From Acaryochloris sp. CCMEE 5410 (GTDB lineage Bacteria; Cyanobacteriota; Cyanobacteriia; Thermosynechococcales; Thermosynechococcaceae), in contig NZ_AFEJ02000001.1 of assembly GCF_000238775.2 (NCBI RefSeq), positions 2,046,001 to 2,110,000 on the forward strand: a stretch of 64,000 nt of DNA, given 5' to 3'. The notes under the pieces were generated by a model. The model saw only the letters and a list, made by a program, of their open reading frames with translations, was not told the DNA's origin and did no database searches. This document shows positions 1-10,745 of the stretch, piece after piece; position 1 is the first letter of the stretch; the number at the start of each line of letters is the position of its first letter. The translations under genes were made by a program, and so were the position numbers.

Positions 1-3000
1 TATCGTTACGGTCAATCGGATGCGGATAATTCTCGATTTCAGGATGAAGAGTTAACCATCACTCGTATCGATGGGAATCGAGTGTATTTCACCAATAACG
101 ACATCACGGTTGGCGACAATACTGTACTTCGGTTTGACCATCAGTTTCCTGATATTGCCGAACAGGGACAGCTCAAACTGTATGTGGCCAATACGACCCG
201 GAACGTTACGTTCGAGACTGAGAATGCGGCTACCGTGCCTACTCAGCAGCGGGCTCACGTTATGTTTATGCATAATCCTGATGTTGTGGTAACCAATGCA
301 GGTTTCTACAACTTAGGGCGTTCAGATAAAAGCAAAGTGGTTGATGATCCTGGGACTAACGTAGATGGTTCATCAGGTGGGGGAGGCAATCGTCGTGGAC
401 GATATGGCCTACATTTTCATCGCACAGGTGCAGATGATATCACTGGTATTCCGGCTATAGCTCGTGGCAATGCTGTCGTCGGGACTCCTGGCTGGGGAAT
501 TGTCCACCATGATAGTCATGCTGTACTGGAAGACAATGTAGTATTTGATGTCGTGGGTGCCGGTATAGTCGCCGAATCGGGTAATGAAATCGGAGCCTGG
601 CGTAATAACCTCACCATTAAAACCACTGGAGCAGACTGGCGAACCCTGGGTCAAACCGTAAAAACGCGGGAGCGATTATTTGACTTTGGATTCAGAGGTG
701 AAGGCTTTTGGGTGCAAGGTGCAGCTCAAGTGGCCATGACCGACAATATTGCGATTAGTGCCAATGATGCAGGGATTTCTATCTTTGGCGATACGTTGCG
801 ACCTGACCAGGATTTTCGAGATAAAGATACGATCGCAGTGGCTTTATTGCCGCCAGCGATTCGAGCGTTGGTTGCTCCATCAGGGCAAACTGAAGTTGAT
901 GTCACAGATATTCCTCTGCGGCAGCTGACCGGTTTCCAAAGCTACAATACCCGAGATGGCATTAACCTATGGGCCCATAAGACTAATTTTGATGGACAGC
1001 TTTCGTTAGATAGTCCTTCCCCGCGAACGGCTCATAATTTACGCTCCACCATTGATGACTTTAAAGTGTGGGGAGTTCGGGACACGGGGGTGAAAGTTCA
1101 GTACAGCTCCTACACGGATATTAAAAATGGCTTGATCATCGGTAATCCTGATCAACCCCGTGGTAGAGGGATTTTTGAGAACCATGCCTCGTTTAATATC
1201 AACTTTAATCAGCTGCGAGTCAAAGGGTTTAATGAGGGGTTCAAAATTGAATTTCCCAATCACCACCAAGACTTTATTGCGTCTTCCCTCAACAATAGCT
1301 ATTTCAGTCAGAATAAATACAACATCTCAGCTATAGGTGGAGCACCCCTAGGTAATGGTACTCGCCCAGATGATTTTCCCAAAAATTTAAAAATCAACAA
1401 CACTCGTTTTATTGGTGCAGGTAATAATGCTTTGCCTGTGGCTTTATTCAATAGCAAGACCATCGGTGGTTTAGCATTGGCGTTTGATGCTGGTCCATCC
1501 TACGATACTGATCCCCTCAAGCCAGACGGTCAAGGGTTAACTAGGGACTTGGCGAGTAATGCAATTGCAGCCTACGGTTGGGATTTCAATAATGATGGCA
1601 AAATCGATAAATTTGGGCGGCAAGTCAGCCATCAGTTTGGTCAAGCCGGTACTCAAGCCGTTACCCTGACGGTGTGGGATAACCAGGGGGCCACTCATAC
1701 CCTTACGAAAACATTCAATGTTCAGAGGGCAAACTACCTCAACCCTTTTCAGAACAATGATTTTCGCTCAGGAACTGCATTTGGTGCTGCCTATCGAGGG
1801 AATAGTGCAGGTGCTGATTTAGGCTGGTTAGCCACTCCTGGCGTTCGACGAAATGCCTCAATCGGGAACGGTGCAGCGGTGCTATCGTCTCCCAATCACT
1901 ACGGAACAGGCCTCGCTCAAGTCATGTATGACCAACGCATCCGCCGGGGGATACAAACGCTGGGGCTTAAGCTCAAAAATACTGAAGGAGGCGGGAAACT
2001 CAACAATGATATTGACATTACCCTATGGGGAGTTAATGGTCAGTTTGAAAATAGCCTTTATTTAACCTCTGGCCCACAACGAGCAGGGACGTTGCCCATG
2101 CAACGGGTGAAGCTGGCGGACGTTACCCTCGGTGGTACTAATTTTGATTGGCAATCGTTTCGCTGGAATGTTGATCTCAAGCAGGGATATGACTTTCTAC
2201 TGTTTCAAGTGAATACCCGAGGAACGAAAGATCAGGGAGACTTTGTGGGGCTGGATGATGTGAGGTTGTTTGGCAACGGGATATCCACACCAACGCCTTC
2301 TCCCATTCCCAGTGGAGATAACCACTTTTTCCTTGATGGCACGGATGCCAATAACTGGATGCGAGGAAGCGATCGCAATCAGTATATGGAAGGACGGGGT
2401 GGGAATGACACGCTTCGAGGTGCAGGTGGCAACGACAGCCTTTATGGTGGCACCGGTAATGATCACTTGCATGGCGAGGTCGGTAACGATGATCTGTATG
2501 GGGGAGATGGCAACGACTTACTCGATGGTGGCACTGGCGATGACACGCTAAATAGCGGCAAAGATAATGACACCCTTGCAGGCCGGGATGGCAATGACAA
2601 TCTCTTTGGTGATGTTGGTCTGGATGTTTTATATGGGGGTAACGGCGATGACACCCTCAATGGTGGGGCAGGCAATGACACCCTCTGGGGAGATGCGGGA
2701 AATGATAGATTGTATGGCTTGGAGGGGGATGACCGCCTAGCAGGATCCACTGGCAACGATAACCTCAATGGTGGCGAAGGTAACGATACCCTTAGAGGTG
2801 GTGAGGGTAACGATCGCCTCTATGGGGACGTTGGTCAGGATCGACTCTTGGGCGAGGCCGGCGACGATACCCTGAATGGTGCTGGAGGGGATGATACCCT
2901 TGTAGGGAGTAACGGTAACGACAATCTGTATGGAGATAGTGGTCAGGACCAGTTATTCGGGGGCGAGGGAAACGATACCCTCAACGGTAGTTCAGGCAAT

Positions 3001-3963
3001 GATATGCTCCGTGGGGATGGAGGGAACGACTCCCTCTATGGCGGTGTTGATAATGATGCCCTTTACGGTGGTTCAGGCAATGACACCTTAAATGGAGGAC
3101 TGGGGGCTGATAGGTTAGTGGGGGAATATGGCAATGATACGCTCTATGGTGGTCAGGGGAATGACACTTTAGACGGTAGCCAAGGTGAAGATAGCCTGTA
3201 TGGATCTGAAGGGGATGACCTGATTCGAGGCGGAATGGGTCGAGACCAACTGTATGGCGAGGCTGGAAATGATGCCCTTTGGGGAGGTAATGGAGACGAC
3301 TACCTAGGAGGGGGCCTCGGTAACGACAGCCACTGGGGGGAAGATGGCAATGATCAAATTTGGGCTGCGGCTGGCAACGATCTTATCTATGGTGGAAAGG
3401 GACAAGATACCCTGGGCGGTGGCGCAGGTAATGACTCTCTCTATGGTGGGGATGGTAATGATCTGCTCTCTTCCCAAGACGGGAATGACTGGCTAATGGG
3501 TGATGCTGGCAACGATACCCTCAGAGGTGAAGGGGGCAACGATACCCTGACTGGAGGCCAAGGTAATGATTCCGTTGAGGGGGGGCATGGCAATGACTTG
3601 CTAATGGGGGTTGATGCAACCCAGGCCCAAGCCGGTCGAGGTGAGCAAGACATCCTCACAGCCTGGACTGGTGTCAATACCTTTGTATTGGGAGATGCCA
3701 GTCAAGCATTCTACAATGATGGCCAAAATAATACATTAGGGGCTGGAGATTATGCCCTGGTCAAAGGATTCAAACAATCTCGTGGGGATAAAATTCAACT
3801 CCACGGACAAGCCACTGACTATCGGTTGGGGGCAGCTCCGGCGGGTATGCAATCAGGAACAGCCATTTTCTTAAATACTCCTGGAGCAACTAGTGAACTC
3901 GTTGCTATTGTGGCCTATACCAATAACTTGACCTTGAACAGCAGTGCCTTCAACTTTGTCTAA
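1..3963 (+). CDS. Giant secreted beta-helix / PKD / RTX calcium-binding protein (5' end outside window)
   Basis: The frame is open from base 1, so the true start lies upstream; the GTG at 82 is only the first in-window start codon. The N-terminal two fifths look like a right-handed parallel beta-helix of the G8/CEMIP-like type, with His-rich and Asn-rich turns such as [11 protein letters not shown] and [20 protein letters not shown]-like domain follows (roughly bases 1570-1740, ending [19 protein letters not shown]), then a linker domain. About 40 or more RTX nonapeptides (GGxGNDxLx) fill roughly 2370-3600, followed by a C-terminal domain typical of cyanobacterial RTX proteins. RTX repeats bind calcium and fold after type I secretion, so an extracellular or surface role is expected. 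Carbohydrate binding or cleavage by the beta-helix is an inference. No secretion genes are adjacent in the window. Confidence 0.85.
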   Translation, partial: YRYGQSDADNSRFQDEELTITRIDGNRVYFTNNDITVGDNTVLRFDHQFPDIAEQGQLKLYVANTTRNVTFETENAATVPTQQRAHVMFMHNPDVVVTNAGFYNLGRSDKSKVVDDPGTNVDGSSGGGGNRRGRYGLHFHRTGADDITGIPAIARGNAVVGTPGWGIVHHDSHAVLEDNVVFDVVGAGIVAESGNEIGAWRNNLTIKTTGADWRTLGQTVKTRERLFDFGFRGEGFWVQGAAQVAMTDNIAISANDAGISIFGDTLRPDQDFRDKDTIAVALLPPAIRALVAPSGQTEVDVTDIPLRQLTGFQSYNTRDGINLWAHKTNFDGQLSLDSPSPRTAHNLRSTIDDFKVWGVRDTGVKVQYSSYTDIKNGLIIGNPDQPRGRGIFENHASFNINFNQLRVKGFNEGFKIEFPNHHQDFIASSLNNSYFSQNKYNISAIGGAPLGNGTRPDDFPKNLKINNTRFIGAGNNALPVALFNSKTIGGLALAFDAGPSYDTDPLKPDGQGLTRDLASNAIAAYGWDFNNDGKIDKFGRQVSHQFGQAGTQAVTLTVWDNQGATHTLTKTFNVQRANYLNPFQNNDFRSGTAFGAAYRGNSAGADLGWLATPGVRRNASIGNGAAVLSSPNHYGTGLAQVMYDQRIRRGIQTLGLKLKNTEGGGKLNNDIDITLWGVNGQFENSLYLTSGPQRAGTLPMQRVKLADVTLGGTNFDWQSFRWNVDLKQGYDFLLFQVNTRGTKDQGDFVGLDDVRLFGNGISTPTPSPIPSGDNHFFLDGTDANNWMRGSDRNQYMEGRGGNDTLRGAGGNDSLYGGTGNDHLHGEVGNDDLYGGDGNDLLDGGTGDDTLNSGKDNDTLAGRDGNDNLFGDVGLDVLYGGNGDDTLNGGAGNDTLWGDAGNDRLYGLEGDDRLAGSTGNDNLNGGEGNDTLRGGEGNDRLYGDVGQDRLLGEAGDDTLNGAGGDDTLVGSNGNDNLYGDSGQDQLFGGEGNDTLNGSSGNDMLRGDGGNDSLYGGVDNDALYGGSGNDTLNGGLGADRLVGEYGNDTLYGGQGNDTLDGSQGEDSLYGSEGDDLIRGGMGRDQLYGEAGNDALWGGNGDDYLGGGLGNDSHWGEDGNDQIWAAAGNDLIYGGKGQDTLGGGAGNDSLYGGDGNDLLSSQDGNDWLMGDAGNDTLRGEGGNDTLTGGQGNDSVEGGHGNDLLMGVDATQAQAGRGEQDILTAWTGVNTFVLGDASQAFYNDGQNNTLGAGDYALVKGFKQSRGDKIQLHGQATDYRLGAAPAGMQSGTAIFLNTPGATSELVAIVAYTNNLTLNSSAFNFV
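2370..3600 (+). repeat. RTX nonapeptide-coding tandem repeats
   Basis: Degenerate 27-base units encode GGxGNDxLx, with frequent variants such as DNLFGDVG and EDSLYGSEG. They lie inside the RTX gene. Codon use varies between units, so the array is old at the DNA level but conserved as protein. This is a coding repeat and not a CRISPR array. Confidence 0.9.
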
Positions 3964-3998
3964 AGCTACGGACAGACTTTAAGTCTCCCTGAACAGTA

Positions 3999-6900
3999 TC
4001 AAGAGGAAGGATAATTTTGGGGCAATGATTTGCTCTCAATAATGCCTTCCGCTTGGTTGACTAAGGAGCGCAACTCCGATACCGTTTTTGGATCCGCCTG
4101 CTGCCACAGCCCTCGCTGATGGGCTTCCAGCAGGCGTTCTGCCATATCCCGCAAAGCCCAGGGGTTCTTTTCTTGGATAAATTCTTGCACCTGGGGATTA
4201 AATAGGTAGGAAGTCGCTACCCCTTGATACATATGGTCGGCCACACAATGGGTGGTGGCATCGTAGGCAAACAGGTAATCCACCGTCGCCGTCATTTCGA
4301 ATGCCCCCTTATAGCCGTGGCGCATCACCCCAGCAATCCACTTGGGATTCACCACCCGAGACCGATAGACCCGGGCAATCTCTTCTTGGAGTTTTCGCAC
4401 TTTAGGATTGCTGGGAACCGCATGATCACCAAAGTAGAGTTCAGGATTTTGTCCCTGAACGGACCGTACGGCTGTCGCTAAGCCTCCTTGAAACTGATAG
4501 TAATCATCGGAATCCAGCAGATCATGTTCGCGATTGTCTTGGTTATGGAGGACGATCTGCATTTGACTGAGGCGTTGGCTAAAGGCTTCTGGGGCAAATT
4601 GCTCAGTAGCTTCGGCAGATGAATTGGCGGATTGAGCCGTATAGGCATAACTGCTCCAGTTCATATAGGCCCGAGCTAAGTCCTGATCGTCGGTCCAGTT
4701 TTGGGATTCAATCAGGCCCTGTAAACCTGCCCCATAGGCACCGGGTTTGGAGCCAAAGATGCGGTAGCGCGATCGCACGTCTGCTACTTCAGCACTCAAC
4801 CCTTCCGCCAGCCAAAATTGCTGCTCTCGCTGAACTTGGGATATCAGGGGATTGAAATCATCGGGTTCATCCAAACTGGCCACTGCATTGACCGCCCGAT
4901 CAAATAAATCAATCAAATTGGGAAAGGCATCCCGAAAAAAGCCTGAGATCCGTAAGGTGACATCCACACGAGGACGACCGAGAAGAGAAAGGGGCAGGAT
5001 TTCAAAGTCAATGACCCGTCTTGATAGCCCTTCCCAAACGGGCTGTACTCCCAAAAGAGCGAGGGCTTGGGCCAAATCATCCCCACCCGTGCGCATGGTA
5101 GCGGTGCCCCACATGGATAGCCCCAGGGTGCGGGGATACTCACCGTGATCTTGGGTGTAGCGCTCCACTAAAACTTCAGCGGCTTTGCGGCCCACATCCC
5201 AAGCGCTTTCTGTGGGCAAAGCCCGAATATCCACAGAGTAAAAATTCCGCCCAGTGGGTAAAACGTCGGGTCGTCCTCGAGTCGGCGCACCGGAGGCTCC
5301 ACTCGGTACGTACCGTCCGTCTAACCCTTGTAGAAGATGGGTAATTTCTTGATCGGTTTGGTAAAGCCGAGGCAGTAGACTGTCGCGAATCCACGTTAGT
5401 TCTGCTTTTAGGTCCTCAGGATACTGAGATAGGTCAACGGGATCCGAGGCGAGGAGCTGTTCGACTAATACTGCTGCTTCCGTTTCAAGAAGTGCGATCG
5501 CATCGCCAATAATATGTAGGGCATCTGATTTTTTACCCAAAATAGCCTTCTGCCTGGGCGTGAGAGGCTGGGCCGGATCGGCGGTCAAGGGATCCAAGTC
5601 TAACTGCCAAGCCTGGGCTAAGGTGCGGGTCAGGCCCTGATGATGAGGGCTAGGTTGACGGGCTAAGGACACCACTAAGTCCCGTAACTGAATCTGCTCT
5701 GGGCAAGCACCAAAAATATGGAGTCCATCGCGAATTTGAGCTTCTTTTAGCTCACAGAGATAACCATCGGCTTGGGTGAGTAGGGCCTCTAATCCGCTTG
5801 GATCACCTGGAGAGAGGGCGATGCCCAGATCTTGATCGAGCTGTTCGGATTGCACAAGAGCTAGAATGCGATCGCGAATTACAGGCAGCCGACTGGGATC
5901 TAAACTCTGGGCATCGTAATATTCATCAATTAAGGCTTCCAGCTTTTGTAGGGGGCCATAGAGTTCGGCACGGGTGAGGGGTGGCGTCAGGTGATCGAGG
6001 ATGACTGCCTGGCCGCGACGTTTGGCCTGGGCCCCTTCCCCCGGATCATTAACGATAAAGGGATAGAGATGGGGCAAGGGACCAAGGGCAAGTTCGGGAT
6101 AGCAGGTGTTGGACAAGGCAATGCTTTTACCCGGTAGCCATTCCAGGTTGCCGTGCTTGCCCACATGAATCACCGCATGGGTCTGGAATTGCTGTCGTAG
6201 CCAGATGTAGAAGGCTAAATAACCGTGGGTGGGTTCTAAGTCCGGGGCATGGTAGTTCAGGCTGGGGTCAATATCATAGCCTCGGGCAGGCTGAATGCCG
6301 ATCAAGATATTGCCAAGCTGGATCCCTGCAATGGCAAAGTGGCCCTCTGGGGCGGATTGACTAGGGGGGCCCCAGCGAGCGCACATCTGCTCTTGCACCC
6401 CCAAGGGCAGTTGGGTAAATACGGCCTCATAATCCGCTAAAGAAAGTTGCTGATAGACCTTGCGCAAGGGCCAGCCTTCTGGATCATTGGTCACCCCAGT
6501 GGTGAGCCACTCAATCAGCTGATCGCCGTCGGTTGGCAATCCCTCTAAGGTATAACCAGCGGTCTGCATGGCTTGCAAAATGGCAATACAGCTGGCAGGG
6601 GTATCCAGTCCTACGCCATTGGCAAGGCGACCATCACGGGTGGGATAATTGGCCAAAATCAAGGCAATGCGTCGCTCAGATGGATGGCAGTGCCTTAATC
6701 TCACCCAGTTCGCTGCCAGCTCTGCCACAAACTGGATCCGATCTGCTACGGGCTGATAGCTGACCACATCGGTTTCGAGTTGAGCATTGTAGGTCTGAAC
6801 CGCCTTAAACGAGACGGCCCGACTGATAATCCGACCATCCACTTCTGGTAGGGCAACATTCATGGCCATATCTCGAGGTGCTAAGCCTCGCAGTTGAGTT

Positions 6901-7805
6901 TGCCATCCCTCGACAGTACCTCCGCTACAAATCACCTGGAGAACCGGTACATCCAGCTGCTGCCATAGGTCCAAGTTCAGGGTTTCTGCGGCCAGTTTTG
7001 CCAGGGAGAAGCTAGTGGTATTGAGCAGAAGACTAATACTCGGCTGGTCAGATGGGTTGAGCAATGCCACTAGTTCCGCCTGCACCGCTGGATCCTGGAG
7101 GGATTGCACAAAAATGGGAACGGGGGTGAGAGGGTGCTGGGTTAAGGCTTGGGAGAGGGATGCGATCGCATCCACGTTACCCGCTAAATAATGGGCTCGA
7201 TAAAAGAGCAAACCCACCCGAGGCGGAGATTCCAGACCGGGCTCGGGCACATGAATGGGGAACCGGCCAATACGGGGAACGGGTTGAGGAGGTAAGGGGT
7301 CCAATCTTGAGTCGAAATGATGACGGGCAATAAACTGTAATCCTTGTCCACAATTCTCAATTCCCCCTTCCGTAAAGTACTGCCAAAGCTGGTGTACAGC
7401 GGATAGCCCGACATTAGAATGGCTGATCAGATCCGGATCGGGGCGATCATCTCCTGGTAAAACATAGAGATAGGCCCCCGTCTGCGCAACCGTTTCTTTC
7501 ACCCGCTCCAAACCATAAGACCAATACGCCCGCCCGCCCAACAGCCGGACAATGATCACCTTGGCCTGGCTCAAAACCGACTCCACATAGTGATCGATAC
7601 TGAGCTGCTGTTGGAGCTGCAATAAGTTCGCAACTCGGATAGAAGGCGCTTGATCAGGCCGTCGAGCTTGCGCCTGGGCCAACACTTGAATATCCGTATC
7701 CGCTGCCGTCAGTACCACAATGGGCGCTGGAGTCTGCTCAACAAAAATCACTCCATCCGTTGAACCTGCCTCCCACCCCCCAGGCATAGCGGCCAGACGA
7801 TGCAT
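3999..7805 (-). CDS. cobN: Cobaltochelatase subunit CobN
   Basis: A protein of 1268 residues of the CobN/magnesium-chelatase H family, the large subunit that binds the corrin ring during ATP-driven metal insertion. Length and sequence fit CobN: an N-terminal LGGRAYWSYG region, a central HVGKHGNLEWLPGK block, a GGDDLAQALALLG block and C-terminal NPKWIAGVMRHGYKGA. The frame is open to 7874, but the ATG at 7805 is preferred because GGAAGGAGA lies about 8 bases upstream. In cyanobacteria CobN is thought to work with ChlI/ChlD-type AAA+ subunits; none are in this window. cbiD lies 4.7 kb away on the same strand and belongs to the same B12 pathway. A BchH/ChlH role is less likely given the CobN-type sequence, but I could not run a phylogeny. 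Confidence 0.88.
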   Translation of the reverse strand: MHRLAAMPGGWEAGSTDGVIFVEQTPAPIVVLTAADTDIQVLAQAQARRPDQAPSIRVANLLQLQQQLSIDHYVESVLSQAKVIIVRLLGGRAYWSYGLERVKETVAQTGAYLYVLPGDDRPDPDLISHSNVGLSAVHQLWQYFTEGGIENCGQGLQFIARHHFDSRLDPLPPQPVPRIGRFPIHVPEPGLESPPRVGLLFYRAHYLAGNVDAIASLSQALTQHPLTPVPIFVQSLQDPAVQAELVALLNPSDQPSISLLLNTTSFSLAKLAAETLNLDLWQQLDVPVLQVICSGGTVEGWQTQLRGLAPRDMAMNVALPEVDGRIISRAVSFKAVQTYNAQLETDVVSYQPVADRIQFVAELAANWVRLRHCHPSERRIALILANYPTRDGRLANGVGLDTPASCIAILQAMQTAGYTLEGLPTDGDQLIEWLTTGVTNDPEGWPLRKVYQQLSLADYEAVFTQLPLGVQEQMCARWGPPSQSAPEGHFAIAGIQLGNILIGIQPARGYDIDPSLNYHAPDLEPTHGYLAFYIWLRQQFQTHAVIHVGKHGNLEWLPGKSIALSNTCYPELALGPLPHLYPFIVNDPGEGAQAKRRGQAVILDHLTPPLTRAELYGPLQKLEALIDEYYDAQSLDPSRLPVIRDRILALVQSEQLDQDLGIALSPGDPSGLEALLTQADGYLCELKEAQIRDGLHIFGACPEQIQLRDLVVSLARQPSPHHQGLTRTLAQAWQLDLDPLTADPAQPLTPRQKAILGKKSDALHIIGDAIALLETEAAVLVEQLLASDPVDLSQYPEDLKAELTWIRDSLLPRLYQTDQEITHLLQGLDGRYVPSGASGAPTRGRPDVLPTGRNFYSVDIRALPTESAWDVGRKAAEVLVERYTQDHGEYPRTLGLSMWGTATMRTGGDDLAQALALLGVQPVWEGLSRRVIDFEILPLSLLGRPRVDVTLRISGFFRDAFPNLIDLFDRAVNAVASLDEPDDFNPLISQVQREQQFWLAEGLSAEVADVRSRYRIFGSKPGAYGAGLQGLIESQNWTDDQDLARAYMNWSSYAYTAQSANSSAEATEQFAPEAFSQRLSQMQIVLHNQDNREHDLLDSDDYYQFQGGLATAVRSVQGQNPELYFGDHAVPSNPKVRKLQEEIARVYRSRVVNPKWIAGVMRHGYKGAFEMTATVDYLFAYDATTHCVADHMYQGVATSYLFNPQVQEFIQEKNPWALRDMAERLLEAHQRGLWQQADPKTVSELRSLVNQAEGIIESKSLPQNYPSS

Positions 7806-8116
7806 CAGCTTTCTCCTTCCATCAATGAACTGTGAATCTGATCCGTAAACATGATTACGAAGGACTCTACGCAAATATTGCGAATAATTGAAAGCCTTAA
7901 AGAAATCAGTTGAACTTCCCCAATCTAGGCTAGTTCACGATAGAAACAGATTAGTCATGGCATTAAACCGTCATGATCTTATCTCTACTCGGTAAATTTA
8001 GGTTGGTGAATGTCGATAGCCACTTAAAGTCGTTCATGCCATAGAAAAAGTATCCACGAATTTGAAGAGCCATCAGGCTTCTCCGGGGGAAGCTGGATAC
8101 AAGTGCAGGAGACTGG
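7806..8116. other. Divergent intergenic region, cobN / histidine kinase
   Basis: About 310 bases between two divergent genes, so it should hold both promoters. I looked for a cobalamin riboswitch before cobN and did not find a convincing B12 box. No RNA gene or small ORF is evident. The plus-strand gene has a GCAGGAG ribosome binding site just before its ATG. Confidence 0.5.
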
Positions 8117-10324
8117 ATGATGCCTGTTTCAGCACCAGAAATATTTGAGCATACCTTGCCGCAGCACGTCTATCCGCAACTGAGCTTGTCTCTAGCAGAT
8201 ATGGTGCGGTCTGTTCCTGGTGTTGCCAAACTCCTTACCAGCGTGGAGGTTGGAGCAATGGTTCCGGAGACACAGCGGTTTACCGTCCTCACCTCAAAAA
8301 GCTTTAGTGCCTTGGTCTATGAAGCGGAGAAAGCTCAACTCAAGCTGACGTTTGAACCAATGGCCATTACGACATTCTTGGAGCGCCTCTACCAACATTG
8401 CCCTGCGGGGTCCCCGCTCCAACAGCGGATTACTGAAGTGCGAGAGCGTCAGTCTCGAAAAAATAATGATGCCAAACTTCAGGGGCAATTTACGCTGCTC
8501 TCCCTCGCGGCGATGTATCCAGGTCCTAGAGCAGAAGCGGTTCCCTTAGCCCCGGAGGTGACCCTCCACCCCACCGCGAATCAGGAACGTCTCAGCTCTC
8601 AAATTATCTCTCAGCTGAGCCAAGGGGTAGAATTACCCACCCTTTTGTCGATGGTGGTGGAAGAACTCCGCCATCTGCTCCAAGCCGATCGTCTACTGAT
8701 TTATCAACTGTCACCGACTGCTCCGCCTGGTAATGAGTCTCATCATCCGGTTTCTGCTCAATCAGGCTCCGTCGTCCATGAAGCCTTGGCCTCTTCTGAG
8801 TTGCCCTCTGTGTTATCTGATCAGGAACATCTGTGGAGCATCGCTTCATCTGAGTCTCTGCTCAAATATCAGCAAGGCTATACCTTAGCGATCCATGATG
8901 TTCTGCACAATGATTCTGTTTCTGAACCCTTAGCAAAGGTTTTAGACTCAATTCAAGTGAGAGCATTACTGGTGACCCCAATCTTGGTCAAGTCTGAACT
9001 CTGGGGCCTATTAATTGCTCATCAGTGTCTGCACCCCCGCCAATGGCAGGTTCAAGAACAAGATTTACTGAAGCGAACGGCTGAACATGTATCCATTGCC
9101 ATTCATCAGGCTGCTTTGCAGGATCAAGTTCGGCAACATAAGCAAACCTTAGATAAGCAGGTAGAGCAACGCACCCAAGAACTCCATGCTGCACTGCTCG
9201 CAGCACAATCTTCCAATCAGGCTAAAAGCGATTTCCTGGCCACCATGAGCCATGAATTACGCACACCGCTCACCTGTGTGATTGGCATGTCGGCTACTTT
9301 ATTGCGCTGGTCTTTAGGCCCCCTAACGGATAAGCAACGGAGCTGCCTACAAACGATTCATGACAGTGGAGAACATTTGCTGGAGTTGATCAATGACATT
9401 CTTGATTTCTCCCATGTTCAATCCGGTAAAGCCACCCTCAACGTCAGTGATTTTTCCCTCACTACCTTAGTTCAACAGCTTTTGCAAGTTATGCGAGATA
9501 AGGCGGATGCCCATCAAGTGCAGCTCAAGGCTAATTTGAAGATTCCCCCGGAGCGAGACCGATTTATTGCTGATTTACGGCGAGTTCAGCAAATTCTGAT
9601 CAGTCTAACGGATAACGCCATTAAATTTACACCCATGGGGGGGAAGGTGACGTTGCGCGTATGGGTAGAGACCAATACCGTTGTGTTTCAAGTAGAAGAT
9701 ACGGGCATTGGGATTTCTCCCAGTCAACTACCTCACCTGTTTGAAAAGTTTCAGCAACTAGATGGGTCCTACCATCGCACCTATGAAGGGGCTGGCTTGG
9801 GGCTGGCCTTAGCTCAGCAATGTGTGACCCTTCATCAGGGGTGGATCGATGTCAGCTCTGAGGAAGGACAAGGGTCGATTTTTACGGTGCAATTACCGAA
9901 TCAATCGGCTCTGTTTCAACAAGAGCCCTCGTCCCAACCCCTATCAGCCGGACGCATTGTGTTGATAGAAGGCCATGAAGAGGATGCGACCCTGCTGTGC
10001 GATATGTTGACGGCGGCGAACTATCAGGTGATTTGGATGGTTGAAGCGTCCGCTGCCATTGACCAAATACGCTTGTTGCAGCCCATTGCCGTGATCGTGG
10101 ATGCCCAATTGCCAGCCCAAGGCTGTCTGAGCTTAATTCGTCGATTGAGAGAGCTACCGGGTACAGATCAGATCAAAATCATCGTCCTGACTCAGGAAGG
10201 GATTTCCAAAGATCATCAACGGTATTTAAGTCTGGGGGCAGATGCTTACTTACTGAAGTCTCTGCAACCCGAAGATCTATTGCGCAAAGTGAATGTGTTA
10301 TTGAAGTCTGCGTCTGTGCTTTAG
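8117..10324 (+). CDS. Hybrid sensor histidine kinase (GAF - HisKA - HATPase - receiver)
   Basis: A soluble kinase of 735 residues without membrane segments. Residues 1-150 form an unrecognised N-terminal domain. A GAF-like domain follows at about 170-340, then a coiled-coil linker (LDKQVEQRTQELHAAL) and a HisKA domain with the phospho-acceptor His379 in SHELRTPL. The ATPase domain shows an N box (LTDNAIKFTPMGG), a G1 box (VEDTGIGIS) and GAGLGLAL. A C-terminal receiver spans about 610-733. It keeps the phosphorylatable Asp662 (VDAQLP), a Thr (VLT) and a Lys (LLKS), but the usual acidic pair is Glu-Gly, so its phosphorylation may be altered. The architecture resembles cyanobacterial phytochrome-like or CikA-like kinases, but the GAF has no obvious chromophore Cys. 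The start is ATG 8117 or 8120, with GCAGGAG upstream. The signal is unknown. Confidence 0.88.
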   Translation: MMPVSAPEIFEHTLPQHVYPQLSLSLADMVRSVPGVAKLLTSVEVGAMVPETQRFTVLTSKSFSALVYEAEKAQLKLTFEPMAITTFLERLYQHCPAGSPLQQRITEVRERQSRKNNDAKLQGQFTLLSLAAMYPGPRAEAVPLAPEVTLHPTANQERLSSQIISQLSQGVELPTLLSMVVEELRHLLQADRLLIYQLSPTAPPGNESHHPVSAQSGSVVHEALASSELPSVLSDQEHLWSIASSESLLKYQQGYTLAIHDVLHNDSVSEPLAKVLDSIQVRALLVTPILVKSELWGLLIAHQCLHPRQWQVQEQDLLKRTAEHVSIAIHQAALQDQVRQHKQTLDKQVEQRTQELHAALLAAQSSNQAKSDFLATMSHELRTPLTCVIGMSATLLRWSLGPLTDKQRSCLQTIHDSGEHLLELINDILDFSHVQSGKATLNVSDFSLTTLVQQLLQVMRDKADAHQVQLKANLKIPPERDRFIADLRRVQQILISLTDNAIKFTPMGGKVTLRVWVETNTVVFQVEDTGIGISPSQLPHLFEKFQQLDGSYHRTYEGAGLGLALAQQCVTLHQGWIDVSSEEGQGSIFTVQLPNQSALFQQEPSSQPLSAGRIVLIEGHEEDATLLCDMLTAANYQVIWMVEASAAIDQIRLLQPIAVIVDAQLPAQGCLSLIRRLRELPGTDQIKIIVLTQEGISKDHQRYLSLGADAYLLKSLQPEDLLRKVNVLLKSASVL

Positions 10325-10354
10325 CTGCTCCAGCGCTGGCCCCCCAAAAACCTA

Positions 10355-10666
10355 TTACTCCAGTTTTTGCGTGGCCTCTTCCGCATATAAATTGGCCATC
10401 AAAGATTTTAAGCGCATCCGAGGTATATAAGGCCATCCCCCCTCGGCTTCCATTTCCCGGAGCAACAAATGAAGGGCTTGTCGATTGGTGGGTAAAGTCT
10501 TGATAAATAAGTCTTCCCGAATGCGTTGATGCATGGATTCTAGCAAGCGCAGCAACTGTAGCAACTCAGCGGAATCACCTTCGGATCGCTGGGCCTGAGC
10601 ATAAACGATGCGTTGTATCTCGTCTAAGTAGTCACTCGATTGAGTTGTGGTTTCACCACTAGTCAT
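10355..10666 (-). CDS. Hypothetical 103-residue cyanobacterial protein
   Basis: A small, charged, probably helical protein of 103 residues, without a signal peptide or membrane segment. Leu-rich heptad-like stretches (LLQLLRLLESMHQRI and HLLLREMEAEGGWPYI) suggest a helical bundle. I do not recognise a named family. It lies 79 bases downstream of the guaA stop-side boundary on the same strand, so it would follow guaA in a transcript, and it converges with the kinase gene. An ATG start and protein-like composition support it as real. Confidence 0.6.
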   Translation of the reverse strand: MTSGETTTQSSDYLDEIQRIVYAQAQRSEGDSAELLQLLRLLESMHQRIREDLFIKTLPTNRQALHLLLREMEAEGGWPYIPRMRLKSLMANLYAEEATQKLE

Positions 10667-10745
10667 GTTCTATCGTGTCATTTTACTGAATAACACTATT
10701 ATCGGCCCTTGTGGCCAGGCTTGGCGAACATACCGTGAAGATGCC

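Noticed and set aside
2370-3600. Regular repeat spacing that might suggest CRISPR
   Set aside because: Repeats are 27-base coding units without unique spacers, within one open frame.
2463-3677. Long minus-strand frames rich in Ser and Pro opposite the RTX repeats
   Set aside because: They are shadows produced by the repeated GGN-GAY codon pattern of the RTX array.
7806-8116. Cobalamin riboswitch before cobN
   Set aside because: No conserved B12 box or supporting stems were found.
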